A DNA stretch of 64,000 nucleotides from Clitopilus passeckerianus. Taxonomy: Eukaryota; Basidiomycota; Agaricomycetes; Agaricales; Entolomataceae. Location: NCBI GenBank assembly GCA_944990035.1, contig CALYLX010000014.1, forward strand, positions 62,001 through 126,000. Direction: 5' to 3'. Position numbers and translations under genes: made by a program. The first letter of the stretch is position 1. Each line of letters opens with the position of its first letter. Positions 49,235-59,428 of this stretch are shown here, piece by piece. The notes beneath the pieces are model-generated. The model was given only the letters and a program-made list of their open reading frames with translations, ran no database searches and was not told the DNA's origin.

Positions 49235-49645
49235 GCACCTGAGAGTTCCTCCAAGTACTTTCCGGGCTAGATGACCGATGACCCCAGGGTGTAGGCACTG
49301 TTTTACCTAGCGGTTATCGTAGGGAGCGTCCTCGATGGGTAAACCCTCCGAGACCCCTGGGGGTGTCCTCCCACCTGAGTATCAATGTACATAGTATGAT
49401 CTCGAAGGAATGCTTTCTCCCTCGATACCGGCTCTAGCTCTTCCAAATTATATCAATACATCTTGGGGTCCGCTGGCGCAAAGAATTCGGGGGGAGCTGG
49501 ACGCTGCCGTTCAGCCTTCCTCGTTTGTCTTCCGATCTCGTCCTGGAGTTGGGGAAGGAAGATAAATTGCTCAACGGCTTTGATGGTAGTGGGTATTCAC
49601 GTATTGAGAGGCTCGTTTTCTATGAGTTCTGAGGCAGATTCTCCA
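49235..49645 (-). pseudogene. Second FunK1 kinase relic
   Basis: The DNA aligns with the 3' part of the FunK1 gene at 56783-59428. Shared blocks include gagttcctccaagtactt (49236) against gagctcctcccagtactt, and ttcggggggagctg (49487) against the same word at 57141. The parts around tcgtcctg and aacggctttgatgg also match. Frames are broken throughout. Together with the relic at 45630 and two intact genes, this makes four FunK1 copies in 18 kb. Confidence 0.65.
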
Positions 49646-51156
49646 TCACTTGTAGAATGCCCCTAGGCCTGCTAACAAATATGTCGTGCTTCAACGCGAT
49701 AAAGTTAGGTGTTATATACAGACTATAGCAGGAACAACATTGTGCAAGACATTGTGAGAAAACCACTCAGCGACCCATACATGGTTTTGAGGAGATGAAT
49801 TTCCAGGAGCCCTTTGATACAGTAAGTAGTTTCGGAAATGGTTGTCCGCGCATGATTTTGATCGAATCAAGGATTAAGAATTCAGAAAATGCCAAAAAAT
49901 GGAAAGAAATGTGAAGACTCCCCTCAAGCTTGACATCCGCATCCATTTTGACATACTAAGGTGGTTGGAGTGCATATGAATCACTGAGAAAGGTAATCTA
50001 GGTGCAAGAACGAAACATCGGCGGGTACTAGTGTAGTATTACGGACCACACAGCTGAAGCTTTCAAGGAAGCACCCAACCAGAATCTGCTCGCCACCTTC
50101 AGGGTGAGTTATTTGACCACAAGTGCAACGAATACAGAAAGCTTCATGCCAACATTGGCAGCACTGTATGCAATGTTATTAGCCAAAGCTGAGGATTCGT
50201 ATGACTTCATGCGCCACCTCAAACGGATCCAGAACCGAACACCATTATCAAACTAGCGAAGGCACAACAGAGAAGAAATAACTGGATCGAAAATACACTA
50301 TATATTGGAGATGCAAGAAGCCTAATGGGCTGAATTCCGCCAAGTTGGTGCTAATATGACAAGGTAGCAGCATAGACATTGTGCGACCAAAGGCACAGCT
50401 CTCAGGCTGAAACCACTTCTCCGATGGCCTGCCTCAAAAAACACATTCAAAACTCACTTATATGTCTGCTGAAGGCTTAAATAACCTGAGGAGCCGGAGA
50501 CAAAGAGCCTGGATGGGATCAATAAGAGTATGTATGAGGGCCGGCCTCCAGCCGTTACACACGACCGCTCCATTAACATGAAGTGGGGGTACGATTATGG
50601 GAGGTGATAATATCCCTCCTAAAGGCTAAAGCTCCGTGAAAAGTCCGTATAATATCGTCAATTTTTTACGATTGTCAGGTATTGTTTTGAATCCCATCAA
50701 TTTCGGTCGATTGAGAAATTGAAGCCTAACCGACTTGAACACATCGCGTCCTTGGTGTGAAGTCATACCTCTGAGTGACTTAGGTGAATTTCAAGGACTT
50801 GAAGCACTTCAATGCACCCTTCCAGTGCTGTCATCGTCAGTCCGTGGATGACAAATCCATCCAACTGTTTTCTCCTAACCACCTTCAAGTTCTCCACCCG
50901 ATCTTTTCTTTGACTCCAGCGTTGGCTCACACGCATGGATTCGATATGCCGGTTCCAAACCTAAGATACTCTTGGAAAGGTAAGTGAACATTGTTTCTGG
51001 GTTGAATTGATTAAGTGAAACCATGGAAGTGACTACAGTCAAATTCCTCTTATTCTATAGCCGTCTAACTACATAATTCCTATTATTACATACCTTTCCG
51101 GGTCCACGCAATTGGTAGGCGGGGAGTTATGAACTTCACTCCCTTATTCAGTAATA
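49646..51156. other. Gene-free region left of the 51-56 kb element
   Basis: AT-rich, low coding potential, frames under 70 codons. A short stretch near 50260-50330 could be a decayed retroelement, but the evidence is too thin to call. The stretch ends at the outer inverted repeat at 51157. Confidence 0.35.
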
Positions 51157-51213
51157 CTATTCGGACCTTAGTGTTTTAACCCCGGACCGGTGTTTTAACT
51201 TTGCGTCATACAC
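51157..51213 (+). repeat. Left inverted repeats (outer and inner) of the 51-56 kb element
   Basis: Outer unit 51157-51182 and inner unit 51184-51213 lie back to back. They share the core ggacc(n)gtgttttaac, so the left end is also a near-tandem repeat. Each has an inverted partner on the right side. Confidence 0.6.
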
Positions 51214-52636
51214 GCACTTCCGCTCCTTATTTAGGCTTCGGCTTCCTTCAACCTATAGAAACTTGTGTTACCAATAGGTATGGTAATGCTAAAGGTGTGC
51301 AGATCTCTCCCAGGTTCTGCCAATTGCACAGATATAGCAAAATGCACCCTGTATGGTGTCTGATATCGTTCGGATAAACGATAGGTTGGTCAGCTTATTC
51401 CGTGGTTTGGGATAAGAAAGATCAATGTACCCCAAGCCGCCGGGTCCCCGGAGGACCCCTTGGGGACCCCACGTGACGCTTATGCAATCCGTTCCCACCC
51501 ACCCACTGGCACATTAGGGGGTCCCCCCGAGGTCCCCCGGCCCTCCTGGCCTCCTAAACCGGTCTCCCCGGCTGCCGAGCGTGCTGCCGAGCCTCCAGCG
51601 GCCGAGAAAGAGGGGGAAACCTCGAACGGTGGGTCGAGGAAACCACCGGTCGGTTGGAGCTGGACAGACATGACGCGTGCCCTTTCCTTTCTGGGCGCGC
51701 GTTATTTGCGTCTGTTTATCCTTTGCCAGAAAGTGGTTGAGGGCGCGAGCCATTGTCCACTTTCTGGCAGCATGTCAATGGAGAGCTCCCTGGGCGCGAA
51801 AACTTCTGGAACTATTAGCTGCTTGTATGTACATAGATACTCCCTGAAAAAGAACTGAGAAACGTCGAATGGAAGAGCCCTGAAGCCCGTTCACGGCAAG
51901 CAACAGAATCCGCGATCGGTTGAATTCTCGGTCAAGAAATGTGCAATCGGTGAATTCAACCCGCCAAATGTTGATCTCCCATTCAAAGGAATCCACGGAT
52001 GGCAAATTAAATACCGCCGTTCGTGGAAATCCTCGTTTGAACAGAAACCTGGACCTTTGGAGTCCAAACGTCCAGGTTTCTGTTCAAGGTGGCAGTGCAC
52101 TCGCGGCGATGCCATCAAACCTCTTCAAATCCGTCGAATGAAGGCTTGGAAGTTAGAACGATGAAACGGTGAAATCACCGTTCGTGTGTGTATTCAATCT
52201 ATTCAATGGAATGGAAGGGTTCCGCAAGGGAAAGGGGGGTAGAGATCTCAACGAAAGAGGTGATCCTTAAGCCCCCCAGCTCTCGATGATACACAAGCTA
52301 CACACTTCATTTAGAACACCAATGAACTGATCGCGAATTAGTGGACATCACAACTCACGCTGCTTGCGAATTTGAGCACCGGGTGAGCATCACAATCATT
52401 GATCCTACCTTGTGGGGGAGTGGACTCCGATAGTAAGCAACACGCAGTTGTTCAGTAAGGACATCTGTCAAGTTGAAATGGGAGTATTAACAGGCTTAGT
52501 TATTTCAGCAGCTTGATCCACCAGACGCAAGAATTCTCGATTGAGGTTTCAACCGTTCGATCGAAATGAGGTTAGTACTTCAAGTTCACCCACTTTCCCC
52601 CTAAATGTTTCAACTTGAACTCACATTCTTCACCCC
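51214..52636. other. Left flank inside the element, with hairpins
   Basis: No gene. A GC-rich nested hairpin lies at 51430-51465 (ccccaag/cttgggg outside, gggtcc/ggaccc inside). A near-perfect 51-nt hairpin lies at 52037-52087, and a small perfect one (aacggtga-aa-tcaccgtt) at about 52157-52174. The open frame at 51460-51858 is Pro/Glu-rich low complexity and is not called. The promoter of the gene at 52637 must lie in the right part. Confidence 0.45.
52037..52087. repeat. Near-perfect 51-nt hairpin
   Basis: Arms of 18 bp (ttgaacagaaacctggac and its exact reverse complement) continue, after one mismatch, with 5 more pairs (tttgg/ccaaa) around the 3-nt loop agt. Such a stem could be a small-RNA precursor, a regulatory structure or a former insertion scar. 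No coding frame uses it. Confidence 0.7.
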
Positions 52637-54233
52637 ATGTCAGATACCTCCGCGGCCCAAACTGCCTCTCAGAGCCGCCGCTCTTTCGAAGAGAGCGATC
52701 GAGAGTAAGTCATTTCTTGCATTTGAATGTTGTGCAGTTCGACTAATCTGCCTACTCTAACAGGTCACTCGAGGCAATGCTGCGACCGGCACTCGTTCAG
52801 CTGGTTGAGGCTGAGATGGACCATTGGCCCGCAGAATCGGCAGGCCGTTTCAACCGCTCAAAGGCAAACAAGGTTTCGATGATTAACGCTCTTGTGGATC
52901 AACGCAATGGTTTCACGACCGTCCTCCCTCCAAGTCGCTTAGTCGAAGAGGGTCCAATTGAGGAGCCACACCCACAGCCGGCGTCTGAACAGCAGATCAG
53001 CAGGGTCCAGGAGGTAAGATTTCTACTATAGAATCCCTTCTATCGTACATTAACTAGTGATTGATCCCAGGCCTCACTTTTCGAAGTCACTGTGTGTATC
53101 GAGGATCGGCGCACTTCCCCTCCTGAACACTCAGTGGTCGACATAAATTTGCAGCCCTCCCCAGGCAGCCTCGCGCACCCAGCTACAGATTTTTCATTCA
53201 CAGTCACGCCGCTGGACATAATCCAGGCTGTTCAAGGCAGCATGGTTCGCATTCGGGGTAATGGTAAGTCCAGTTCTATTGACATTTCTTGCCTGCCTTG
53301 TTAACGACTCTCTTAGACTCAGTTGTGGTTGGACTATCAGAACATATCAGAGGGAAAGACCACACCCGATGGCTGGTCGAAGGCCCTGTTCCCGACTTAC
53401 CAAGTCTAGCTCCTGACTCAATAGCTGACACTGTAAATGTCAACCTTCATGAAGTATCCCTTATTGTGAAACGTGTAAGCTTTGTCTGTTCATGCTTTCC
53501 GACATCTGCTCTAACGTCAACTTCTCCTTTCTGCAGAACCCTGGGGCCGAACTTGGTCCCCATCTTCACGGTGTGTCAATTCTTCTTCTTGCTGTTCAAT
53601 AAATTGATAATAACATTTCTTATATTGAAGATTTCCGAAACGAAGGTGAACTCCAGGCAGCGCTGTCTCGCTCTGATTCTGATTTCAAGCCTCTCTTAGC
53701 CGCCCGCAGCAGAGCAAGGCGCAATGAGGAGCGTAGGCGCAATTCCACCATACCTTCTACTCAGGCCAGTAGTAGTAAGCTCCGAGAACTGGTCGATCAA
53801 CGGCCAGGCTACAGTGATTTCCAAAGTGGATATCATCTGCAGCTTCAGAACTCGGCAGTGGTGAGGCATTGGAAGTTTGCTGCTGACTTCAAGGCGGAAT
53901 ATTACAAGAAGAAGATGTTTAATACAGTACGTTATTTGACTTGAAGTCGTCATTTGAAGACTCCTAACCTGAAGTTTGAATTCGTTTCAGGACAAAAGGG
54001 TTACAATGGAGATGCTAGCCTCTGCACTTGGCGTTGGCTTGACATGGTTGTCTGAAGCCTGCGAAGGGCATGAATTAGCAGTCAAGTATGGGCGAAACGG
54101 ACCCCAAGAAGCATTAGAAGTTGTCTCTAGGCTCGAAGAGGCCAGCCAATCTTCTCCCGGGGGCAAGGTAGAGCTGCTTGCCTTTCTTCGTAGCTGGGAG
54201 AGAGGTGGGAGGGCAGTTCAAGGTGCTGCGTAA
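52637..54233 (+). CDS. Unknown protein carried by the 51-56 kb element
   Basis: Seven exons are supported: 52637-52704, 52764-53013, 53071-53263, 53317 to about 53475, a short exon at about 53536, one from about 53631 to 53925, and the last to 54233. They join in phase with GT-AG borders. The product is about 370 residues. It starts MSDTSAAQTASQSRRSF and has an acidic/aromatic helix (VQLVEAEMDHWPAES), a Pro/Glu linker, a central part with DHTRWLVEGPVPDLPS, and a very basic stretch (AARSRARRNEERRRNS). Near the end it reads VRHWKFAADFKAEYYKKKMF and MLASALGVGLTWLSEA. No family is recognised. The basic stretch could be a nuclear signal or bind nucleic acid. It faces the GCR1_C-like gene tail to tail, about 100 bp apart. 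Confidence 0.7.
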
Positions 54234-54332
54234 AATAGGTATATTTTTATTTTGAAAGTAGATTACAGGCTTTGGTGTACTTATTACGTTACAATAAAAA
54301 TCTATAGTATGAAAATTCTCTATAAACTACGT

Positions 54333-55535
54333 CTAGTGTGCTAAAATAGCTGCGTTTGAGACGATGTCGTTGAAGTTTTTGCCCTGTTCCTTTGACAAGA
54401 ACTCACTGAAAGCACGAGCGTGCTTGAGATGAGGAGTTTGGCGAGTTGGAACTGGGAATTTGGCGTCAAGGAACCGTAACGCGACCCCAGCATTCCAGCC
54501 AGATTTGGCGGCGAGCTCAGTGATGAGGCTGATGATCTTGTTGCGTCTTGAGAATAATGTCTTCTCTGCCTTGACGTTGCGCCGCCACCGAGCGCCCCAA
54601 CGAGTGTTGAGCTGGACAATAGAAAGATGTCCGCCTCGGCCAAGGTTCCACTCATCCCAAACATCCTGAATCGAGAGCTCAGTATCGGATGGGAGCTTGT
54701 ATACAGGGAGCCACTCGTCGGGGGTTGCTGAGGAGGATGAGCTCACCCACTCGAAGAAGTGGTGCTGTAGGCGCTCAGTGGTGAACATGACTTCGAGTTT
54801 CTTGATCTCTTCTATTTGCTGAGTGCGAAGCAGTGGATCTGCTGAGAGTGGAAAGACTGTCGGTGGATACATGGGAGCGGCTGGTATGGATTCTATCGGC
54901 AGGCCGCCGGTAGGGCTTTCAATGGGGTTCACAAGTTTGGTCGACTCAGAGGGCGCGGGTGGATCAGGCTGGGTTGGAGGTGTAGGTAGGTGTTGAAGAA
55001 CTGGAGGCCAAGATGGTTAGCATCTCAGTAGAGTTCAAAAAGAATATATATCCTCACCTGATGCCTTCGCCTTCTTGGACCGGCTCATGGCTGCAAGCGC
55101 CTCCTCACGAGCAGAAGCCAAATCCTCACGCTGTCGTTCAGCCTGGTCCTGCTGGAAGAAATCCAGGTATCGCTTGAACTGCCGCTTGTATGCCGACTCA
55201 GTCCCCTTGCCTGACCTCATAGTATCACGCTGTTCCTGGCGTGTCTTGAAGGTCTGCTGTCGTAGAACTTCATTTTGGCTTTGAAGTCGAGCTTGATCCA
55301 TGCGTATAGCGGCCGGAGATGCCCCAGGACGAGGTTCAGTGTTGGTTGTCTGCTTGACAGGCCCAGCAAATATGAATGTTGCCAAAGCCGCCAAATCGAA
55401 GGCAGGAGTTGAATCCTGGGTGCGCAGTCGTTTCAGGACTCTAGGGGAACTAGATGGACTTGCAGAGAGCGCGTCAAACCGACGCTTGGAGGGTGAAGTG
55501 GTCATTGGGCCCTCTGCAGGGGGTGGTTGGTCCAT
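54333..55535 (-). CDS. GCR1_C-like DNA-binding protein carried by the 51-56 kb element
   Basis: Two exons, 55535-55058 and 55000-54333, give 381 residues. The N-terminal third is disordered with basic clusters (SPSKRRFDAL, VLKRLRTQD). A charged helical region follows (RLQSQNEVLRQQTFKTRQEQ, then ESAYKRQFKRYLDFFQQDQ), somewhat like the N-terminal arm of tyrosine recombinases, though no catalytic Arg-His-Tyr set is present. A Pro-rich linker leads to a C-terminal domain with IQDVWDEWNLGRGGHLSIVQ, RWGARWRRNVKAEKTLFSRR and NKIISLITEL. This is the pattern of the GCR1_C domain of yeast Gcr1-type activators, which also occurs in fungal Crypton elements. A DNA-binding role is likely; whether it regulates or mobilises the element is inference. 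Confidence 0.75.
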
Positions 55536-56361
55536 GGTGTAAGGTGAGAGAATATGTGGCTCACCTACTGGCTATCCGCTCTCTTTTTCACCACTATGGC
55601 CCCAGAACCACCCCTAGCTGATATTCCCCTTTGTTTGCAAGAAGATTTGAGGAAAACGAGGCAGCAGATGGCCCAAGAGGACAATGCAAGCCCGGACCGG
55701 GTTTCCAGCGGTCCCGTGTCGTGAGTTGACGAGATCACACCGTTTATGGGCAGTAACGCAACGAAGACCAGCTCAGCACTTAGATAACACGCAAATAGAC
55801 GAAATATAAGTTAAATTAGAAGGAATCTTATGATACAGGAAGGCGACGATGAACGATTGAGGGAATGCTGACGCCCGGCTAGATGTGAGAAAAGAGCGCC
55901 GGCCACCACCAGAATCTCACCCTGCCGAGGTTGTGCCGAGTGATGGGACCACCCGATATGGCTTGCCCCGACAGCCCCTCTTGGTGTGCGCGACCGTGTA
56001 TCCAACCGTTTACCTCAAACGGAGGTCACCCCCGCCAGTGGCCCCTTGGTCATACACTCTATGTAGACAAAACTCCGACCGATCTTTCCATATCTGGCAG
56101 CGCTCATCAATGAGCGCCAGTGGTGCAACACTGTTGCCTGTACATGGCAAAGATTGGGCAAAGGCGCGTCAAGTGCCACAGATCGCCCCCAAGATGAATG
56201 AAAAAGGGCCGCCGGAATGTTCAGAAGGCTGTTGAGAGGCTACGCACCAAGCCTCTCAATGATGAGGTGAAGCTGATTTTCCGATATGAAAAGCTAGCCT
56301 CTCGCTCAATTTGGACAATGACTGCTGAGTTTGAAGAAATATGATGACAAAGCGTTACTTT
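55536..56361. other. Right flank inside the element
   Basis: No gene is supported. It should contain the promoter of the GCR1_C-like gene (start 55535). A frame at 55885-56235 is open but low complexity and without a domain. Confidence 0.4.
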
Positions 56362-56548
56362 GTGTGACGAAAAGTTAAAACACTGGTCCTTTTCACAGAT
56401 CTGGTCTTCCAGAGAACGTACAATAGTATTTTCGGCGCCAACTCGACGTAATTGAGTATTCTCTTCAACACCGTACGCAAGCCCGGTATTACTTTAGTAG
56501 GTGGTTACTGAGATAGAACATCGGGTTGAAACACTGGGGTCCGAATCG
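56362..56548 (-). repeat. Right inverted repeats (inner and outer) of the 51-56 kb element
   Basis: The inner unit 56362-56389 and outer unit 56523-56548 are separated by 133 bp, unlike the left side where they touch. Read on the minus strand, both carry the same core as the left units. Confidence 0.6.
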
Positions 56549-56782
56549 TAAGCAAACAAAAAAAAGCATATATTATGATACTCGCACTGTACTTTCATTC
56601 AGATCATGAACCTAACGGGTGCAACGCTCCATAACAGCCAGTCAGCCCTCGAGAGCTAATTTAGGGCAAGCCCGAGCGCGTCATGGCTCTGACTAATGAC
56701 CCAATCGTTGGAGTAGCATCATATTATTCCTCAATGACGGGCATTTAAAACTACAGTGGAACACCCCACGGCTGCCGTACTT

Positions 56783-59428
56783 CTATTTGTTATTATTTAT
56801 AGACCTTGGCCTTTTCGCTGGACTGTGCGCGCCAGTGGGATCGAGAGATCGCTTTCCCGTAGACGAAGTAGCAGAAGCCTGCGAACCCTTTTTGGGACCC
56901 TGAGAGCTCCTCCCAGTACTTCCCGCTTTAAACGACCCCGGAGTGTCGACACTGGATGTCTCTGGGCAGTTATCATGGGCGGCATCTTTGATGGGCCAAC
57001 CAGACTTCTTAAGGGCGTCCTCACAGATACGTAAGAATGCACTGTGATCTTTGAGGAATGCATACTCCCTTGTAATAGGCTGTGGCTCGTCACGATCGAA
57101 ATTATATAGTTGCGACGTGTGGTCCTCTGAGGTAGATGATTCGGGGGGAGCTGAACCCTGCTCTTTGGCCTTTTTCCTTTGTCTGTCGAGCTCGTCCTGT
57201 TGTTGCCAATAGAATATCCATTGCCTAACGGCCTTGATGGCGATGGCGATCCGTGCGTTGGGGGGTATGTTATTTGCGACCTCGAAGGAGGGGCCTCCGG
57301 GCAGTATTCCCCCGGTGATGAACATAGCGTGCTTTACGTATCCCCCAGAAACGTCCCCGTTTGTATGGGAGATAAAGGTTGAAAAAACGGCTTTGACCAT
57401 GGTGCCACTTTCGGCTTCCTTGTTATGTCGGCCGTAGCGGATGACATGATAGAGAAGAACGAGAACCAGAGATTCCAAGTCGTCCTGGAGTGTATGGACC
57501 TTGTTGCCATCCATACATAGGCGCGTAGAGATAAATTGCCACGTCCCCTTACCACATGTCAGACGATCAAAACTTTTTTAGACGACCGAAATCATACCGT
57601 GAGCTGGTGGTCACGCGGACTCATGTTTCGAACATCTTTTGCTAAATCCCAATCAATGAGCACGCCGGTCCATTGCCTTTTCTCGTCATCCCACACGAGC
57701 AAGATGTTATTCGAGCTTATATCACGATGGAGAATATGACATCGTTCGTACGCTACTTTGTGTGCTAAGCAAACCTCAGCAACAGGTTCCGCAAGAGGAA
57801 AAAAAATCTCACCCAATGCAGCATGGTAGATGGCCCGAAGTAGGTCGCGAGTGCTCTCGAATTTGCATAAGGGAACACCGATACAATCTTCAACGAAGCG
57901 ATGGTGGATTCTTCGAATGATACGTGACTTGCCCTCGGTCAGTGCAGTTGTGACTGTATCGCTTGAGCGCGCGAATTCGTGGGTTCGAGTAGAGTGGTCC
58001 TTGACATCACCGCCGCACATCCATTTCGGAACATGTTCAACCCCATTCTCGTTGAGCGTCTTCAAAATTTTGGCTTCGGGCTCAAGGGATTCTGCTCGCC
58101 AGCTGTCCTTGAGGAAGCATAGCTTCTTGGTAGCCTTTTCAACGACGGCATAAGGGCGTGTAGCTCGACCAGTGAGAGATTCGGCCTCTGACATGGAGCC
58201 CCAGCCAATAAATTCTCGTTCCACCCCTTCGTGAAGGATAGAAAAGACGATCACTGGTCGGGGCTGCGGGGGGGTATAGTCATTGAGAAGCTTCTTAGCA
58301 AGCTTAGCTTCTTCAATACTGGCCCGACGAACGGTGTCATCTATGCCTCTGGTAGGGGGCAGTACTCGAGCGAAGCGCCATAGGAAATCTGCCAGGAATT
58401 GTCCCTGTTCGCGAATATTGAATCTTCTCGACACGATTATGCCAGCGCGATCGAATCGAACGAGACGAGCATATGGATGGAAGACGAAGATGGTGAAAGA
58501 GTGCAAACGATGTTGGCGAGAGTTCATCGCGGCGGCATATGCAGCGAGCTGGCCTCGAGTTGCTCGTGCATTGTGTGTTGACTTCTCGAAGGGTGGGCTA
58601 AGGCTGGCTCCAGCTGGAGGAGATTCCGCTGCGTTGTCATCCTCTGTAACTTGGGTATTTTATTAGTCCAAGATCTGCCAGAAAAAGTGAAGTCTTACCA
58701 AGAATTTCTGAATTCTCCTCCTTGTCCTGTCCGTCAAGAAAATGCAAGCCTGCTTCGTCCTCCTGGTCATCTCCATTTTGCCTCACGCTTTCCTCGTCGT
58801 GCTGTTCCGATTCTGGTGCTGACTTTAGCGGTGGGTCTACGCAGATATCCCAAGGTAAGCCAATTTTTATCTCCCAAGGCAACTCCTGGTCATCCGTGCG
58901 ATGCTTTTCCGTCTCTGTATCGATGTCTTCGCAATAGGTAGAGAGGTCAGGTTTGTATTGCTTCCCCACTGGAGAGTTCTTGTCGTAATGGGCTGAGGTA
59001 TCGACCATCTTGTATTTGGGCATGAGCCGAACTGTTGAGCGTGTTTTACGTTTAATCGGGGCATTGACATAGCTAATCTACGACGATAGCTTCAGTTCCA
59101 CAACCAGATTGAATAAGAAAATAAGACGCGCCAAGAGTCCGTATAGTTCATTCTCATTGGAAACTTTCTCGGGAAGTCCTGAGAACGGATTTACGTCAGG
59201 TGCTTTGGGTACGCCATCGGGCAGGGGCAGAAAGTTATCGAGGAATTCCGACGCGTGCATAGAACCAACCCAGTGGCCTCTAAGTTCTTCTTCCATTGCT
59301 ACCTTGTTTATTTCGGCACTGTTCAGAGTGACGTTGTTCTTGACAGTTCCTTGGAGACTCCTCTTCCTGGGACTGCTACTTCCACCACCAAAACTCTGTT
59401 GGCCAAGGCTGCGCTGAAGAACCGACAT
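56783..59428 (-). CDS. FunK1 family protein kinase, copy 1
   Basis: Fungus-specific serine/threonine-type kinase of the FunK1 family, expanded in mushroom-forming fungi. About 780 residues over about six exons. The N-terminal part has MHASEFLDNFLPLPDGVP and NPFSGLPEKVSNE, then the region with MVDTSAHYDKNSPVGKQYKP. The kinase part has RGQLAAYAAAMNSRQHRLHS, FDRAGIIVSRRF, the probable ATP-binding Lys in LCFLKDSWRAE, IRRIHHRFVEDCIGVPL, the catalytic loop CHILHRDISSNNILL and the metal-binding IDWDLA in place of DFG. LTGTWQFISTRLCMDG and TLQDDLESLVLV follow. The C-terminal tail is Ser/Lys-rich (GKRSLDPTGAHSPAKRPRS), nuclear-signal-like. The intron after GLLA seems to start with GC instead of GT. 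Start is set at the ATG of MSVLQRSLGQQ, shared with copy 2. Biological role unknown. Confidence 0.85.

Larger units (their letters stand above)
51157..56548. mobile_element. Candidate 5.4-kb mobile segment with paired inverted repeats and two convergent genes
   Basis: The outer inverted repeats 51157-51182 and 56523-56548 match at about 21 of 26 positions. Both contain attcggacc, then agtgttt, then aaccc in the reversed reading. A second pair just inside matches better: 51184-51213 against the reverse complement of 56362-56389, sharing ggacc, gtgttttaacttt and cgtca. All four repeats carry the core GGACC-n-GTGTTT-n-AAC. Both outer ends are flanked by TA. The segment contains the genes at 52637-54233 and 54333-55535 and no recognisable transposase. 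It may be a non-autonomous or novel DNA transposon. The limits are inferred from the repeats. Confidence 0.55.

Noticed and set aside
48676..49254. 192-codon minus-strand frame between GH62 and the FunK1 relic
   Set aside because: No recognisable domain, overlapping frames on the other strand, and its 5' end runs into the FunK1 relic.
50260..50350. Stretch resembling a retrotransposon gag-like zinc knuckle region
   Set aside because: Only a few scattered residues fit, frames are broken, and no long terminal repeats or polymerase parts were seen nearby.
51460..51858. 132-codon Pro/Glu-rich frame inside the element
   Set aside because: Low-complexity GC-rich DNA around a hairpin; no start context or homology supports a protein.
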